The translations under genes were made by a program, and so were the position numbers. A DNA stretch of 64,000 nt from Pseudodesulfovibrio sp. (lineage in GTDB: Bacteria > Desulfobacterota > Desulfovibrionia > Desulfovibrionales > Desulfovibrionaceae): assembly GCA_016342345.1 (NCBI GenBank), contig JAEINO010000004.1, forward strand, positions 79,122 through 143,121. Reading direction: 5' to 3'. The notes under the pieces were generated by a model. The model was not told the origin of the DNA. It saw nothing but the letters and a program-made list of their open reading frames with translations, and did not search any database. Shown here piece after piece: positions 27,201 to 36,192 of the stretch. Numbering within the stretch: the stretch's first letter is position 1; each line of letters opens with the position of its first letter.

Positions 27201-28704
27201 TGGTGACGTGCGTTACCAGTCCTTCCGTGTCCATGTATGGATACATGAGAACTTCGTAGTATCGGTTATCCCTGTTGGGAAAGGAGAACCATGCCTTGTA
27301 TCTGAGGGCTTTTCCGGTGAAGCATTCTTCAAGATGGGGGAGGATGTATCTTTCGAAAATCTCCTTGCTCCAGAGTTCCTCCACACTGTGTCCGACAATG
27401 GCCTCTTTTGATTTGTCATGGATGTCGAGGTAGGCGCGGTTGACGGCTTCGTAGATATATTCGCGGTTGATCAGGGTCATCAAATCCAGGGAGGCATTGG
27501 CGATGAATTCGAATTTGCGCAATGCTTCCTCAATGTCTTTCCTTGCCGTAATGTCCGAAAAAGAGATGAAGGCGACCTTGCGACCCTCGAGTTCCATGAG
27601 TACGGCGGACGCCTGGGTCCAGAAATGGGTTCCGTCGTGGCGAACCATTTCTATTTCCACGTTGTCCAGATGGCCGTTCTTCAGAACCTGATCGAGGAGG
27701 AGTTCGCGATCCTTTTGGTCAGCGTAGAATTCTTTTGTGGATAGACCCACGGTTTCAGCGGGATCAACGGCAAACTGGGCTGCACTGCTGAGGTTGGCAA
27801 AGATGGTTTTCCCGCTGTCAAGGTCCACGAGGAGTGTCGGCAGCGGTGAACTTTCAAGCAGGGTGCGGAATCGATCCTCGCTTTGCCTCAGCTTATACTC
27901 GGCGGCCTTTTGGCTGGTGATATCGGTAAGAATTCCCACGATTCCGGAAGGTTTGTTGTCCAGATCGGTGAATATGGCTTTTCGGACCAGAATGGTGCGT
28001 TCTTTGCCATCGAAAAGCGTGGTGCGTTCGTATTCCTGCAAGCCCCCCCGGTACAGAAGTTCGCGGTCTTTGTCACGGTAGAATGTTTCTTCGTCCTTGG
28101 GTGCGAAGTCCTCGATTTTCTGGCCTATGAATTTTTCTTTCGGGATGCCGGAAAAATCGACGAAGGCTTTGTTTGCACCAATATATACTCCGTCGAGGTC
28201 CTTGAAGAAGATTTGGTTGGGAACCGCATCTATGACGGTCTGGATGAAGGAAAGCTGGTTGTTAAGTGCCATTTCGGCGCGTTCGCGTTCGCGGGTCTCC
28301 ATGTCGAGTCTCTGGCGTTGGGCCTTGAGGAAAGACGCGCGTTCAAGTGCCTTGGATATGGCCTTGTCCATTTCGGGCAGGACCGAGTCGTTCTTGATTA
28401 CGAAATCCCAGGCACCTTTGCGAACAGTTTTGATGGCGTCTTCTATTTCACTGACTCCGGAAATGACGATGAATGGAATTTCCAGGGAACAATCCGTCAA
28501 TTCGGCAAGCACATAATGGCCGTCCATTTCTGGCATGTACAGATCAAGAAGAACGGCATCCGGCTTTTCTTTCAAAAAAAGGTCGATGCCGGACCTGCCG
28601 TTTTCGGCCTCCAGCATTGTATATCCCTGTTTTTCAAGATGGTGCACCACCAACGTCCTGAATGTAGGATTGTCATCTATGATCAATACGCGGGGTTGAC
28701 TCAA
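24268..28704 (-). CDS. Giant hybrid histidine kinase: receiver, multiple PAS, GAF, kinase, receiver
   Basis: At 1478 residues this is among the largest two-component proteins. Order: receiver 1-120 ([23 protein letters not shown]), about six PAS domains between 150 and 900 (several ending in the DITxRKxxE pattern), a GAF domain (about 905-1080), HisKA at about 1110-1180 ([22 protein letters not shown]), HATPase at about 1190-1335 ([31 protein letters not shown]) and a second receiver at 1350-1470 ([35 protein letters not shown]). There is no membrane segment, so it senses cytoplasmic signals or redox through PAS/GAF. The start is a TTG with GAGGA upstream. No Hpt domain is attached. Confidence 0.92.
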   Translation of the reverse strand: MSQPRVLIIDDNPTFRTLVVHHLEKQGYTMLEAENGRSGIDLFLKEKPDAVLLDLYMPEMDGHYVLAELTDCSLEIPFIVISGVSEIEDAIKTVRKGAWDFVIKNDSVLPEMDKAISKALERASFLKAQRQRLDMETRERERAEMALNNQLSFIQTVIDAVPNQIFFKDLDGVYIGANKAFVDFSGIPKEKFIGQKIEDFAPKDEETFYRDKDRELLYRGGLQEYERTTLFDGKERTILVRKAIFTDLDNKPSGIVGILTDITSQKAAEYKLRQSEDRFRTLLESSPLPTLLVDLDSGKTIFANLSSAAQFAVDPAETVGLSTKEFYADQKDRELLLDQVLKNGHLDNVEIEMVRHDGTHFWTQASAVLMELEGRKVAFISFSDITARKDIEEALRKFEFIANASLDLMTLINREYIYEAVNRAYLDIHDKSKEAIVGHSVEELWSKEIFERYILPHLEECFTGKALRYKAWFSFPNRDNRYYEVLMYPYMDTEGLVTHVTTVSKDITESALAQTRMLESREYFRAIFESSIDPILLFDANLIITDMNTSAITRLGFNKGTLIGQNTKILQQSPEDFEKFNQLIGPTLSGTGAWIGEWTFAASNGTPIPTETSISIIHPMLEGQSDGYVAIMRDISKRKNAEKARKKTEQLYRTIFETTGTASVIIESDSTISKANKRFAELSEYSRKEIEGIMSWTDFVDESTLPHMYQYHCERFNKKSNAPTSYEFQFITRSGKIRHIHLKVDMLPGSNQSIASLMDFTARKQTEDRLREALDETEAIQRNTFIGIGLFKSGTILRINKRGAEIFGHDQNKMVGSNGSQFFQSDKAYRSFRRRCLHGLSIEGEFHAEHQFRRPDGGLIWANLFAKAVDKNDLDQGIIWTIVDVTQRNYNETVASLLYRISNAVSTTSDLDDLYGRIHTALNDNIEAANFFIALLDKSRRHLEFSYFEDEMDDLKGAILDIDEQATTSFAVEVIRSGRPLLVNKKALPDPDSPTLNDLRLHNTEHLTRKTFLKQRHTREEAMLGTRSEVWLGVPLKIRNEVVGVMAVQSYTNSNQYSAKDVGLLVSVSEQIALAIERKTNEQDLLKAKELAEAANQSKSEFLANMSHEIRTPLNGVLGMLQLAQTTDLTEEQADYVSTALFSGRSLLSIINDILDFSKIEAGKMEIVTEPFSLTTFMQDVLASFRGQAQDKGLTLVSDIGSEVPCKLVGGKSRLKQILFNLVGNAIKFTDSGRISVSVHLINKDMQTGTVRILFSVEDSGIGIPDEMIDHIFEPFTQVDGSYIRRHQGTGLGLGIVKRLAGIMGGSLSIESNKGMGTIVHLALNLQFDPINIEDTQKDNDQHMASRTGLKLLVVEDNRVNRLMAARMLGKLGHLAETACEGEEALRLLEKHSFDAVFMDIQMPGMDGIEATRMIRNAPAGSTMDPHTPIIAMTAHAMLGDREGFIKSGMTDYIAKPVEMEEIERVLAHLFPMTKDQD

Positions 28705-28873
28705 AGCTCATCCTCTTTTGTGATTGTGCCAGCTACGTACGATGTTTTCGATTTAAAATGAAGAGGGGTATAAATATAATCATAGGACGTCGGTAAAAGG
28801 GGTTGGTTGCTTGTATCCCACTCGTGAACCGGGTATACGTTCAGAATAATGCTTTTTTATCAGGAGAGAATTG

Positions 28874-29641
28874 ATGAAATTTATTAGCCTCGTCGTGGCC
28901 ATTGTCTTGATTTCTTTTGTCGGTTCGGTTGAAGCCCGTCAGAATCTGTTGTTTGTGGCAGATGTTGATTTTGCTCCGTATTCCATGATTACCGAAGGTA
29001 AACCAGCTGGTATTGATGTAGAAGTACTGTCCGAAGCGGCCAGGCGGGCAGGTTTGACCGTGGATATTGAGTTCAAATCATGGGATGAACTTGTGGAAAT
29101 GATCAGGAAAGGGGACTGTGACGGTGCCGTTGGCCTGTTCAAGAATCCGGAACGGGAAAAGTATGCCATGTTCATGGATGCAACTCCTATTCACTTTAGC
29201 GATTACGTTCTCTTCACCAAGGTAGGGTCCAATTTTTCCTTTCGCACCTATGCGGACCTTCAGGGCAAGACCATTGGCAGGGTATCGGGGATCACTCTGG
29301 GAAGCGAGTTTGAAAATGCTCTTGCCAAAGGTACAATGCAAGTCAGGGAATATGCTGATCTTGCTTCGGCCATCAAGGGATTGTTGGTTAACGAAATCGA
29401 CGCCTATGCAGGCAACATAGATGTGACGTATTATCGTTTGAAAAGTATGGGAATGACCAGCTCCATTATCTATTTGCCCAAGAAGATCGTGACAGATCTG
29501 CCAGCCTATCTCGTCATGTCCCGTGCTTCCAAGACCGAGGACAGGGATCGTGTCATGCAGGGACTGGAACGTGCCCTTGATCAGATGCGCAAGGATGGCA
29601 CCTACAACAAGATTGCACGACGATATCTGTTCAGGTTTTAA
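28874..29641 (+). CDS. Periplasmic solute-binding protein (SBP_bac_3 type)
   Basis: The 255-residue protein has a cleavable signal peptide (MKFISLVVAIVLISFVGSVEA) and the amino-acid-binding fold: FVADVDFAPYSMITEGKPAGIDVEVLSEAARRAG, then WDELVEMIRKGDCDGAVGLFKNPEREKYAMFMDATP and a C-terminal LDQMRKDGTYNKIARRYL. Such proteins bind polar amino acids for ABC import or feed periplasmic ligand information to sensors. No permease or ATPase is near; the flanks are histidine-kinase genes. CAGGAGAG precedes the ATG at 28874; the track's TTG at 28871 is unlikely. A terminator follows the gene. Confidence 0.88.
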   Translation: MKFISLVVAIVLISFVGSVEARQNLLFVADVDFAPYSMITEGKPAGIDVEVLSEAARRAGLTVDIEFKSWDELVEMIRKGDCDGAVGLFKNPEREKYAMFMDATPIHFSDYVLFTKVGSNFSFRTYADLQGKTIGRVSGITLGSEFENALAKGTMQVREYADLASAIKGLLVNEIDAYAGNIDVTYYRLKSMGMTSSIIYLPKKIVTDLPAYLVMSRASKTEDRDRVMQGLERALDQMRKDGTYNKIARRYLFRF

Positions 29642-29730
29642 CGGCCTGGTGTGAGTCGACAGAATTGTCGACTGTCCTTTTTTGTGGATTGTGAACGGCC
29701 TGACAGAGTGCTTTTGTGAGTACTTGGAAA

Positions 29731-29753
29731 CCCCGACTCTTGTCGGGGTTTTT
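29731..29753 (+). terminator. Rho-independent terminator after the solute-binding protein
   Basis: CCCCGAC (29731-29737), loop TCTT, GTCGGGG (29742-29748), then a T-rich run: a perfect 7-bp GC-rich stem on the plus strand. It lies about 90 bases past the stop of the solute-binding gene and touches the end of the convergent kinase gene. Confidence 0.85.
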
Positions 29754-31041
29754 ATTTGGAGGACGGCAGGACTGGCAGGGTGAAAACGAATTTGCTGCCT
29801 CGATCTTGTGTGCTTTCCAGCCAGATGTGTCCGCCGTGACCATTGACGATGCTGCGGCAGATGGGGAGTCCCAGGCCGGTCCCCTTGGGGCGGTCGGCCA
29901 GGCTTTTATGTCCTTGGGTGAATTTTTCAAAGATGATGGCTTGCACTTCCTCGGGAATGCCGATTCCGGTGTCGGAAACGCTGATCCGCACATGGTTGTC
30001 CACCTGTCGAGCCCTGCACAAGATATTGCCTTCGTCAGTGAATTTTACGGCATTGGAGAAGAGGTTGATCATCACCTGGATCAACCGATCGAAATCGCCC
30101 AATACTTTAGGCAAATGTGGTTCTATATCCGCTTGCAGGACAAGGTTGGAATTTTCGAACAAGGCGGCTGTTGCTTCAATGGACCGGGTGATGAAGTCGT
30201 TGGGGCTGGTTGGTTTCATCTTGTATTCGACCTTGTCTGCTTCAAGCTTGGCGAGGTCGAGTACATCGTTGATGAGTTCGGTGAGGCGATCGCCTTCCGA
30301 AATGATGATGTCGATATTCTTTTTGATTCGGTTCATTTCCTTTTGCAGTTTTTTGTTTTCGGTGAGGTCCACTACCGGGAAGATCTTGGTGGTAAGTTTC
30401 TTGAGATTGATCTTGGCGAAACCTATGATCGAAGTGAGCGGGGTTCGCAATTCGTGGGATACGATGGATAGAAATTCCGACTTGGCCTGATTGGCCCGAT
30501 CCAATTCCCTGGTGCGTTCACGGACCCTGATTTCCAGTTGGTCATGGCTTTTTATGAGTGCCTCTTCATTGCGTTTGCGTTCGGAGATGTCGCGAGCCAC
30601 GATAACGGCCTGGCGTTTGCCCTGGTCTGTAACGATCCGGAGGGTCATTTCTACAGGCACAGAGTCACTTTTCGAGTCGTTGGGACAGCAGAATTCCGTT
30701 TCGAGACTCAGTGTGGCATTTTTTGGGCAGAACAGGTTCTCGGTGTAGCGGCTGACGTGTTCCGGCAGTATTTCCTTGAAATGCAAACCAATAATGTCCT
30801 TGGCCGGGCAGCCGATCATGACTTGTGTGGAGCCAGAGGCATCGATAATTATCCCGGTGTCAGCGTCCACGATCAGGATGGCATCGGACACGCGATCAAG
30901 CAGAGTTCGGAAGTGTTCCAGCTCATCAAGCCTGGCCTTCAGTTCCGGGTAATAGCTTTTGCTGATGGACCGTTTGCCCAGGCCGATGAGTTTTTCGCGT
31001 TCGTCGGTAGGATTGTTTATTGGGTCAGCACGCTTTTTCAT
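29752..31041 (-). CDS. Cytoplasmic PAS-domain histidine kinase
   Basis: The 429-residue protein has a PAS domain at about 40-155 (DAILIVDADTGIIIDASGSTQVMIG, ending VARDISERKRNEE), a short coiled coil, HisKA at about 185-255 (SEFLSIVSHELRTPLTSIIGF; the His is the phospho-acceptor) and HATPase at about 300-425 (NLFSNAVKFTDEG, DTGIGIPEEV, GTGLGLPI). No membrane segment or receiver is present, so it needs a separate response regulator, none of which is encoded next to it. Its start lies inside the end of the upstream alcohol dehydrogenase gene (17-base overlap), so the two are translationally coupled and may sense alcohol or aldehyde or redox state together. Confidence 0.92.
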   Translation of the reverse strand: MKKRADPINNPTDEREKLIGLGKRSISKSYYPELKARLDELEHFRTLLDRVSDAILIVDADTGIIIDASGSTQVMIGCPAKDIIGLHFKEILPEHVSRYTENLFCPKNATLSLETEFCCPNDSKSDSVPVEMTLRIVTDQGKRQAVIVARDISERKRNEEALIKSHDQLEIRVRERTRELDRANQAKSEFLSIVSHELRTPLTSIIGFAKINLKKLTTKIFPVVDLTENKKLQKEMNRIKKNIDIIISEGDRLTELINDVLDLAKLEADKVEYKMKPTSPNDFITRSIEATAALFENSNLVLQADIEPHLPKVLGDFDRLIQVMINLFSNAVKFTDEGNILCRARQVDNHVRISVSDTGIGIPEEVQAIIFEKFTQGHKSLADRPKGTGLGLPICRSIVNGHGGHIWLESTQDRGSKFVFTLPVLPSSK

Positions 31042-32194
31042 AGATGGACAGGACCTCGCTTGCAGAGGGAAATTTGGGGTTTGTGAGCATGCAGGGATCG
31101 GCCAGCGCGTTCTTTACCAGTAACGGAAGGTCATCCATGGACATGCCCATTTTGCAGAGGTTATCCGTAACGCCTGCGGCCTGTTTCAGATTGCGGAAGG
31201 CCTCCAGGATGCCATCCTTGACTTCGTCAAGAGGTGCGTTTTTGGGAATGGATGCACCGAGTTCGTTGCCGAGTTGGCGATACTTGTCTGGCGTGGCGTC
31301 AAAATTGTAGTCTATTACATGATCAAGCAGTATAGCGTTGCATAATCCGTGCGGCAGGTCGAGCAGACCGCCCAGGCTGTGGGCCATGGCATGGACTGCT
31401 CCCAGAATGGCGTTTGAAAAAGCCAGGCCCGCATAGGTGGATGCGAGCATCATGCCTGTGCGAGCGGCTATGTCGTCGGGATGGTCCAGAGTCTGGAGGA
31501 AGTTTTTCTTGATCAGGCGCACGGCTTCGAGTGCATGCAGGTCAGTGATTGCCGAGGAAGCGTTGGAGACAAATGCTTCCGTGGCGTGGGTTAATGCATC
31601 AAGGCCGGTATGGGCGGTCAGTTCCTTGTTCATGGTTAAGGTCAACAGCGGATCGATGAGTGCCACATCCGGGATCATGGTTTTGGACACTATGGCGATT
31701 TTTACCTTTCGACCGGTGTCGTTGATGATGCAGAATTGGGATATGTCCGCAGCTGAGCCTGCGGTTGTCGGTATGCAAATGAGCGGTGGCCCGGGGTGTT
31801 CGATCCGGTCCACGCCTTCGAATTCCAGCACATGACGGTTGTTCGTGCAGACTACGCCGATGGCTTTTGCGCAGTCCATGGGGCTGCCTCCGCCGATGGC
31901 AACGATGGCATCGCATCCTTCCTTTCGGTATGTTTCGGCACCAGCCATGACTTCATGATCGCGTGGATTTGCCGTCACACCTGTATACAGGACACTGTCA
32001 ACGCCCTCGGCTTTCAGGCTGTCGATGATTGTGGCCGGATAGCCGAGTTTGTCCAACGTCGGACCGGATACAACAAGTGTTTTTTTGATGGACAGATTGG
32101 CGGCATACTGGCCCGTCAACTTGGAGGCACCAGCACCAAAAACGAATTCAGGTGCAACAAATTTTCGCAGTTCTTCAATGTCGTATTTTGCCAT
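31025..32194 (-). CDS. Iron-containing alcohol dehydrogenase
   Basis: The 389-residue enzyme (ATG at 32194 chosen over the track's GTG at 32206) belongs to the group III Fe-dependent alcohol dehydrogenases, which interconvert alcohols and aldehydes with NAD(P)H. The N-terminal dinucleotide region has AIGGGSPMDCAKAIG and the second half the metal-site signatures TGLDALTHATEAFVS and GAVHAMAHSLGGLLDLPHGLCNAILL, which supply the Asp and His ligands. Length and motifs are normal. In sulfate reducers such enzymes serve ethanol and other alcohol oxidation. The 3' end overlaps the following kinase gene by 17 bases. Confidence 0.93.
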   Translation of the reverse strand: MAKYDIEELRKFVAPEFVFGAGASKLTGQYAANLSIKKTLVVSGPTLDKLGYPATIIDSLKAEGVDSVLYTGVTANPRDHEVMAGAETYRKEGCDAIVAIGGGSPMDCAKAIGVVCTNNRHVLEFEGVDRIEHPGPPLICIPTTAGSAADISQFCIINDTGRKVKIAIVSKTMIPDVALIDPLLTLTMNKELTAHTGLDALTHATEAFVSNASSAITDLHALEAVRLIKKNFLQTLDHPDDIAARTGMMLASTYAGLAFSNAILGAVHAMAHSLGGLLDLPHGLCNAILLDHVIDYNFDATPDKYRQLGNELGASIPKNAPLDEVKDGILEAFRNLKQAAGVTDNLCKMGMSMDDLPLLVKNALADPCMLTNPKFPSASEVLSIYEKAC

Positions 32195-32301
32195 GAAAAA
32201 TTCCACACTAGGGTTTGAAGCGGGCGTGCACTTGTCATTGTGTTCTCAATACCCAAAGAAGAGAGGCAAGTAAAACCTCTTATAAATAATTATTGAGATC
32301 T

Positions 32302-35300
32302 TCAGAAATTCTTGTGTTCTTTCATGAGGGCCAGAAGAAGGTTGATTTCAGCCATGAGATATTCAAAGGAGCTTGTCGTGTCCTTCTTTTCGCGGCAGTC
32401 GGCTTCAAGTTTTGATGAGGCCAGTGCTGCAGAGTTGGCACCTATGGATGTGCAGATCGATTTGATGGTATGGGAAAGCGTGAGACCCGTTTCCTGGTCT
32501 TCGGAACCGATGGCCTGTTTGAGTTCCTCGGTCATGAGGATCATTTCATTGCGGGCAGTTGTCAGATATCCCGTGAAGACGGTTTTATCCACGCCGAGGT
32601 CCTTCATGGCCTGGCTTGGTGTCCAGATCGGGATTCCTGAATTTTTTTTCGATGATTTGTCTAACTCGGGAACCTTGGCTTCAGGCGTGTTGTCAATGGA
32701 CGGCAGATCCTTTGCGGGCAAGGGGTTTGAGCCGACCAGTCTGTTGATGATGCTTGCCAGTTCATAGAAGTCAACGGGTTTGGATACGTAGTCGTTCATG
32801 CCTGCAACCAGGCTCTTGTCCCTGAACTCCTTGAGGGCGTGTGCCGTGACGCCGATAATGGGGATGGATGGATTGGGAATAGGCCCGCCCGGAGTGGCGG
32901 AGCGGATGGCCTTGGTTGTCGATATGCCGTCCAGTACGGGCATTTCGATGTCCATGAGAATGAGGTCGAAGTGTTCGCGTTTGAGGAGGTCCAATACCTC
33001 CAGCCCTGTCCCGGCAACGGTATAGGTATAGCCCATTTCATCAAGTCTGAGAGTCGTTACCATGACATTGACATAGTTGTCCTCGGCAATGAGCAGCCGA
33101 ATTGGTCCGGCCGGAGCCTTGGGCAGGTCCGGGTTGCGTTCGGCCGGAATCGGGCAGAATACTCCTGGCTCGTACCATGCAGTGAAGGAGAAGATGCTGC
33201 CCTTGCCTACTTTGCTTTCCACGCAAATGTCTCCGCCCATGAGCGAGATGAGTTGTTTACAGATGGCAAGGCCCAGGCCTGTGCCGCCAAAGGCCCTGGT
33301 GGTTTGGGAAAAGCTTTGGAAGATGGCTTCCATGAATTCTTCGGGGATACCTATCCCGGTATCCTGTACTTCGAAGGAGACACCAAGGCTTCGCGGATCA
33401 TCGGTGCGACTCTCGTCAGTCTTGGCCAGGGTGATTCGGATGGCTATCGATCCTCGGTGGGTGAACTTGATGGCATTGCCCACCAGGTTCATGAGCACTT
33501 GCCTTAGTGATAGCGGGTCTCCCTTGACGCATCCCGGGACATCGTCGGCAATGGAAAGGGTCACGTCCAGCCCTTTCTGGCGGGCCTGCATCTCAAGTCC
33601 CTTGATGGTGGTATGCACATGAAAAGGCAGATCAAAGTCAGTCCTGTCGAGTTCCAGCTTGCGAGCTTCTATCTTGGACAGGTCGAGAATGTCATTGATG
33701 ATGTTCAGAAGGTGCTGGGCCGAATCCATGACGGTTTTCAGATAGTCACGCTGTGTGTCATTCAGATTGGTCTGCAAGGTGATGTCGGTCATGCCGACAA
33801 TGGCGTTCATGGGTGTCCTGATTTCATGACTCATGGCTGCCAGAAATTCGCTTTTGGCACGGTTGGCAGCTTCGGCGTCCTCCCGGGCGCGCATCAGGTC
33901 TTCCTGGGCGCGTCGATATTCCGTAATGTCATCCCAGGCCCAGATGATGCCCTTGTTCAGGGTGTTCTGGTCCACGGCCTTGGCATACATTCGGCACCAG
34001 ATTTCGGAGCCGTCATTGCCCCTGAAGGCTTGTTCGGTGTTGAACTCGCCATTGAGGGACAAGGCCTTGCGCGAAACCTGGATAAAATCCTCGACCGTGT
34101 CGTTGGAGTCGAGGAGGACGGAAATTTCGCTTCCTATGAGTTCTCCGGGGGAATATCCGAATATTTCGGCTCCCCGGCGGTTGATGGTCGCGAACACCCG
34201 GCCTTTGGACATGGCAATACCCATGAGGGAATTTTCCAGAATGGCTTCGAATTTTGAGAGAGACTGTCGGATTCGGTTTTCCGATTCCTTGCGTACAGTT
34301 ATGTCGCGAACGTTGGCAAGGATGGCTTTTTGGCCGTGGAAGGTGATGCGGTTGAGGTAGACTTCGACATCAAATTCGCTGCCATCGTGAGGTCGTTTGG
34401 CTCGCCATTCGAAATACTGGGGTTCACCGTTGTTGGCAGCGCGCCACATGGCGGAGAGCCGGTAGAGGGAGTTGTCGCGGCTGGAAATGTCCCGAGCAAT
34501 GGAAAGGCCGTCGATATCGCTTTTGACAAGGCCGTACATCTTGAGCATGCGTTCATTCACTTCCAGAAGTCGTCCACTTACGTTGTGGATGATAATGGCA
34601 TCGTGGGAAGAGTCGAACACGGTTCGCAAGGCTTCTTCAGATTCCTTCATTTCACTGGTGCGTTCACGTACACGGGCTTCCAGGGACTGGTGGGCGCGCC
34701 TCAGTTCCTTTTCTGTCTGCTTTCGGCGTGTGGTGTTTGCTATCAGGAACAGGATGATGATCATCTGGATAGAGGTGAAGCCGGTGCCAAGCCAGATAAG
34801 TCCCATGTGTTCGGTGTAGAAGGATTGTGGACGGTTGATGATCGTACTGTTTTCGGGCAGATCTTCCAGGCTGACGTTGTATTTCTTGATCTGCTTGTAA
34901 TCGAACATGGGTCTGGAGGTGGAATCTCGGAGGACCGGAATGTCTCTGGGGTGGCGTCCGGCCAGCACGTGCAGGGCTATCTGGGCCATTGCCTGGCCCT
35001 GGCTGTAGCCGCTTGAGAGCATCCCGCCCATGATGCCGTGGCCGAGGTCGAAGTCAAGGAGTCCGTACACGGGTACTTTGGCGTGGGAAGCGATGGTTTC
35101 CAACGCTTCGGTTGTGTCATGAAATCGGCCGTGTCTGTCGCGGTAGTAAATGCCGTAAAGGATCAGGGCATTGTGGGGCAGTGCCTCCACCTCGGCAAGA
35201 AGTCCTGTCATGTCCATGTTGCCGGAGAAACGGACGTGTACGCCTTGCGCAAAATTATTAAGCTCCTGCCTGATGGTGTTGGCAATGGCCTGGCCGGAAG

Positions 35301-35847
35301 GAGTGTGGTCGTTGATGATATAGATGGTCGTGGTTTTGGGATGCAGTTTGAGAGCCCACCAGAGGGTTCCTTTGGCATCCATGTTTTCGGTTATACCGGT
35401 GAACAGCGGGTGGTCGGTGATCAGTTCGTCCCGGTAGAAGTTGATGCCGCAGAAGACCACCGGCACATTGGGAAAGAGCTCGGAGTGGTAGCGGCGCATG
35501 AACTCCAGGGCGTTGTTGTCCGTGACCATTATCAGGTCGAGCTGAATGTTTTTGTATTTGTGTTCGAACACGTTTCGAAGTTGCTGCACATAGTGTTCGT
35601 TGAATTCCACACGCTTGGTGTCCATGTTTTCCACGTGCAGGAGGATGCCTGTCTCCCTGGGGCGTAGCACTTCATTCAAGCCGCGGAATATTTCTTCGTT
35701 CCAGTTGAGATTCTGATGATAGGAGTTGAGAAGCAGAATTTGTTTTTTTTGGACAAGCTGGGCCTCTGAAGGCGCACTCAGCCCGACCAGCAGAAAAGCT
35801 GAGATCAGGCAAAGGAAGAACATCTGGCGGCTCAAATAGTTTTTCAT
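32302..35847 (-). CDS. Membrane hybrid histidine kinase with ABC-substrate-binding sensor and Hpt domain
   Basis: The 1181-residue protein carries a whole phosphorelay. A signal peptide (1-29) precedes an ABC_sub_bind-type periplasmic sensor (about 34-335; ILLLNSYHQNLNWNEEIFRGL, FMRRYHSELFPNVPVVFCG). Then come a membrane helix at about 350-372, two PAS domains (about 400-645), HisKA ([21 protein letters not shown]), HATPase ([31 protein letters not shown]), a receiver (LLIAEDNYVNVMV, MDIEMPVLDGISTT) at about 920-1045 and a C-terminal Hpt (TLSHTIKSICTSIGANSAALA). It probably reads a periplasmic ligand and passes phosphate to an unlinked regulator. The ribosome site is weak. The sensor is related to the orphan protein at 19943-21097. 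Confidence 0.92.
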   Translation of the reverse strand: MKNYLSRQMFFLCLISAFLLVGLSAPSEAQLVQKKQILLLNSYHQNLNWNEEIFRGLNEVLRPRETGILLHVENMDTKRVEFNEHYVQQLRNVFEHKYKNIQLDLIMVTDNNALEFMRRYHSELFPNVPVVFCGINFYRDELITDHPLFTGITENMDAKGTLWWALKLHPKTTTIYIINDHTPSGQAIANTIRQELNNFAQGVHVRFSGNMDMTGLLAEVEALPHNALILYGIYYRDRHGRFHDTTEALETIASHAKVPVYGLLDFDLGHGIMGGMLSSGYSQGQAMAQIALHVLAGRHPRDIPVLRDSTSRPMFDYKQIKKYNVSLEDLPENSTIINRPQSFYTEHMGLIWLGTGFTSIQMIIILFLIANTTRRKQTEKELRRAHQSLEARVRERTSEMKESEEALRTVFDSSHDAIIIHNVSGRLLEVNERMLKMYGLVKSDIDGLSIARDISSRDNSLYRLSAMWRAANNGEPQYFEWRAKRPHDGSEFDVEVYLNRITFHGQKAILANVRDITVRKESENRIRQSLSKFEAILENSLMGIAMSKGRVFATINRRGAEIFGYSPGELIGSEISVLLDSNDTVEDFIQVSRKALSLNGEFNTEQAFRGNDGSEIWCRMYAKAVDQNTLNKGIIWAWDDITEYRRAQEDLMRAREDAEAANRAKSEFLAAMSHEIRTPMNAIVGMTDITLQTNLNDTQRDYLKTVMDSAQHLLNIINDILDLSKIEARKLELDRTDFDLPFHVHTTIKGLEMQARQKGLDVTLSIADDVPGCVKGDPLSLRQVLMNLVGNAIKFTHRGSIAIRITLAKTDESRTDDPRSLGVSFEVQDTGIGIPEEFMEAIFQSFSQTTRAFGGTGLGLAICKQLISLMGGDICVESKVGKGSIFSFTAWYEPGVFCPIPAERNPDLPKAPAGPIRLLIAEDNYVNVMVTTLRLDEMGYTYTVAGTGLEVLDLLKREHFDLILMDIEMPVLDGISTTKAIRSATPGGPIPNPSIPIIGVTAHALKEFRDKSLVAGMNDYVSKPVDFYELASIINRLVGSNPLPAKDLPSIDNTPEAKVPELDKSSKKNSGIPIWTPSQAMKDLGVDKTVFTGYLTTARNEMILMTEELKQAIGSEDQETGLTLSHTIKSICTSIGANSAALASSKLEADCREKKDTTSSFEYLMAEINLLLALMKEHKNF

Positions 35848-36103
35848 GACAGCACCGGGTTGAATAGAGATTCACCATCCCTATCAAAACACAGGGTATT
35901 AATAAAGGAAGCTTTCAAGCTCATGGCTTGGGCTGCGAAATGCGTAAAACGGGTTGAGATTCAAGTCCCTTGGTCAATTCCTTGGTGGGCAGGTGTGGGT
36001 GGAACGGGACAGACAAGTAATAACGACAACTAAATTCATTATAATACTCCGTAATGTGCGCCGCAGATAAAGTTTGTCAAAATTATGCATGTTTCTTCGC
36101 TTT

Positions 36104-36117
36104 TTGACTCAAGTCAT
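36104..36117 (+). promoter_or_regulatory. Candidate HcpR/FNR-type operator upstream of hcp
   Basis: TTGAC-TCAA-GTCAT is an imperfect TTGAC-N4-GTCAA palindrome about 75 bases before the hcp start codon. From memory, TTGAC-N4-GTCAA is the motif proposed for HcpR, the CRP/FNR-family regulator of hcp in Desulfovibrio. The rest of the 345-base region before hcp shows no gene. Confidence 0.55.
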
Positions 36118-36192
36118 ACTGCTTTGGCGCGGATTCCCATAGATGTTGTTTCACCAAATGGAAAAATCACCAAAATATCAAGGAGTGAATCT

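Noticed and set aside
27883-28761. Plus-strand ORF of 292 residues
   Set aside because: Shadow of the first receiver and PAS domains of the giant kinase.
36085-36192. N-terminal extension of hcp
   Set aside because: AAGGAG and the family start MFCYQCEQ place the start at 36193; the extension would cover the candidate HcpR site.
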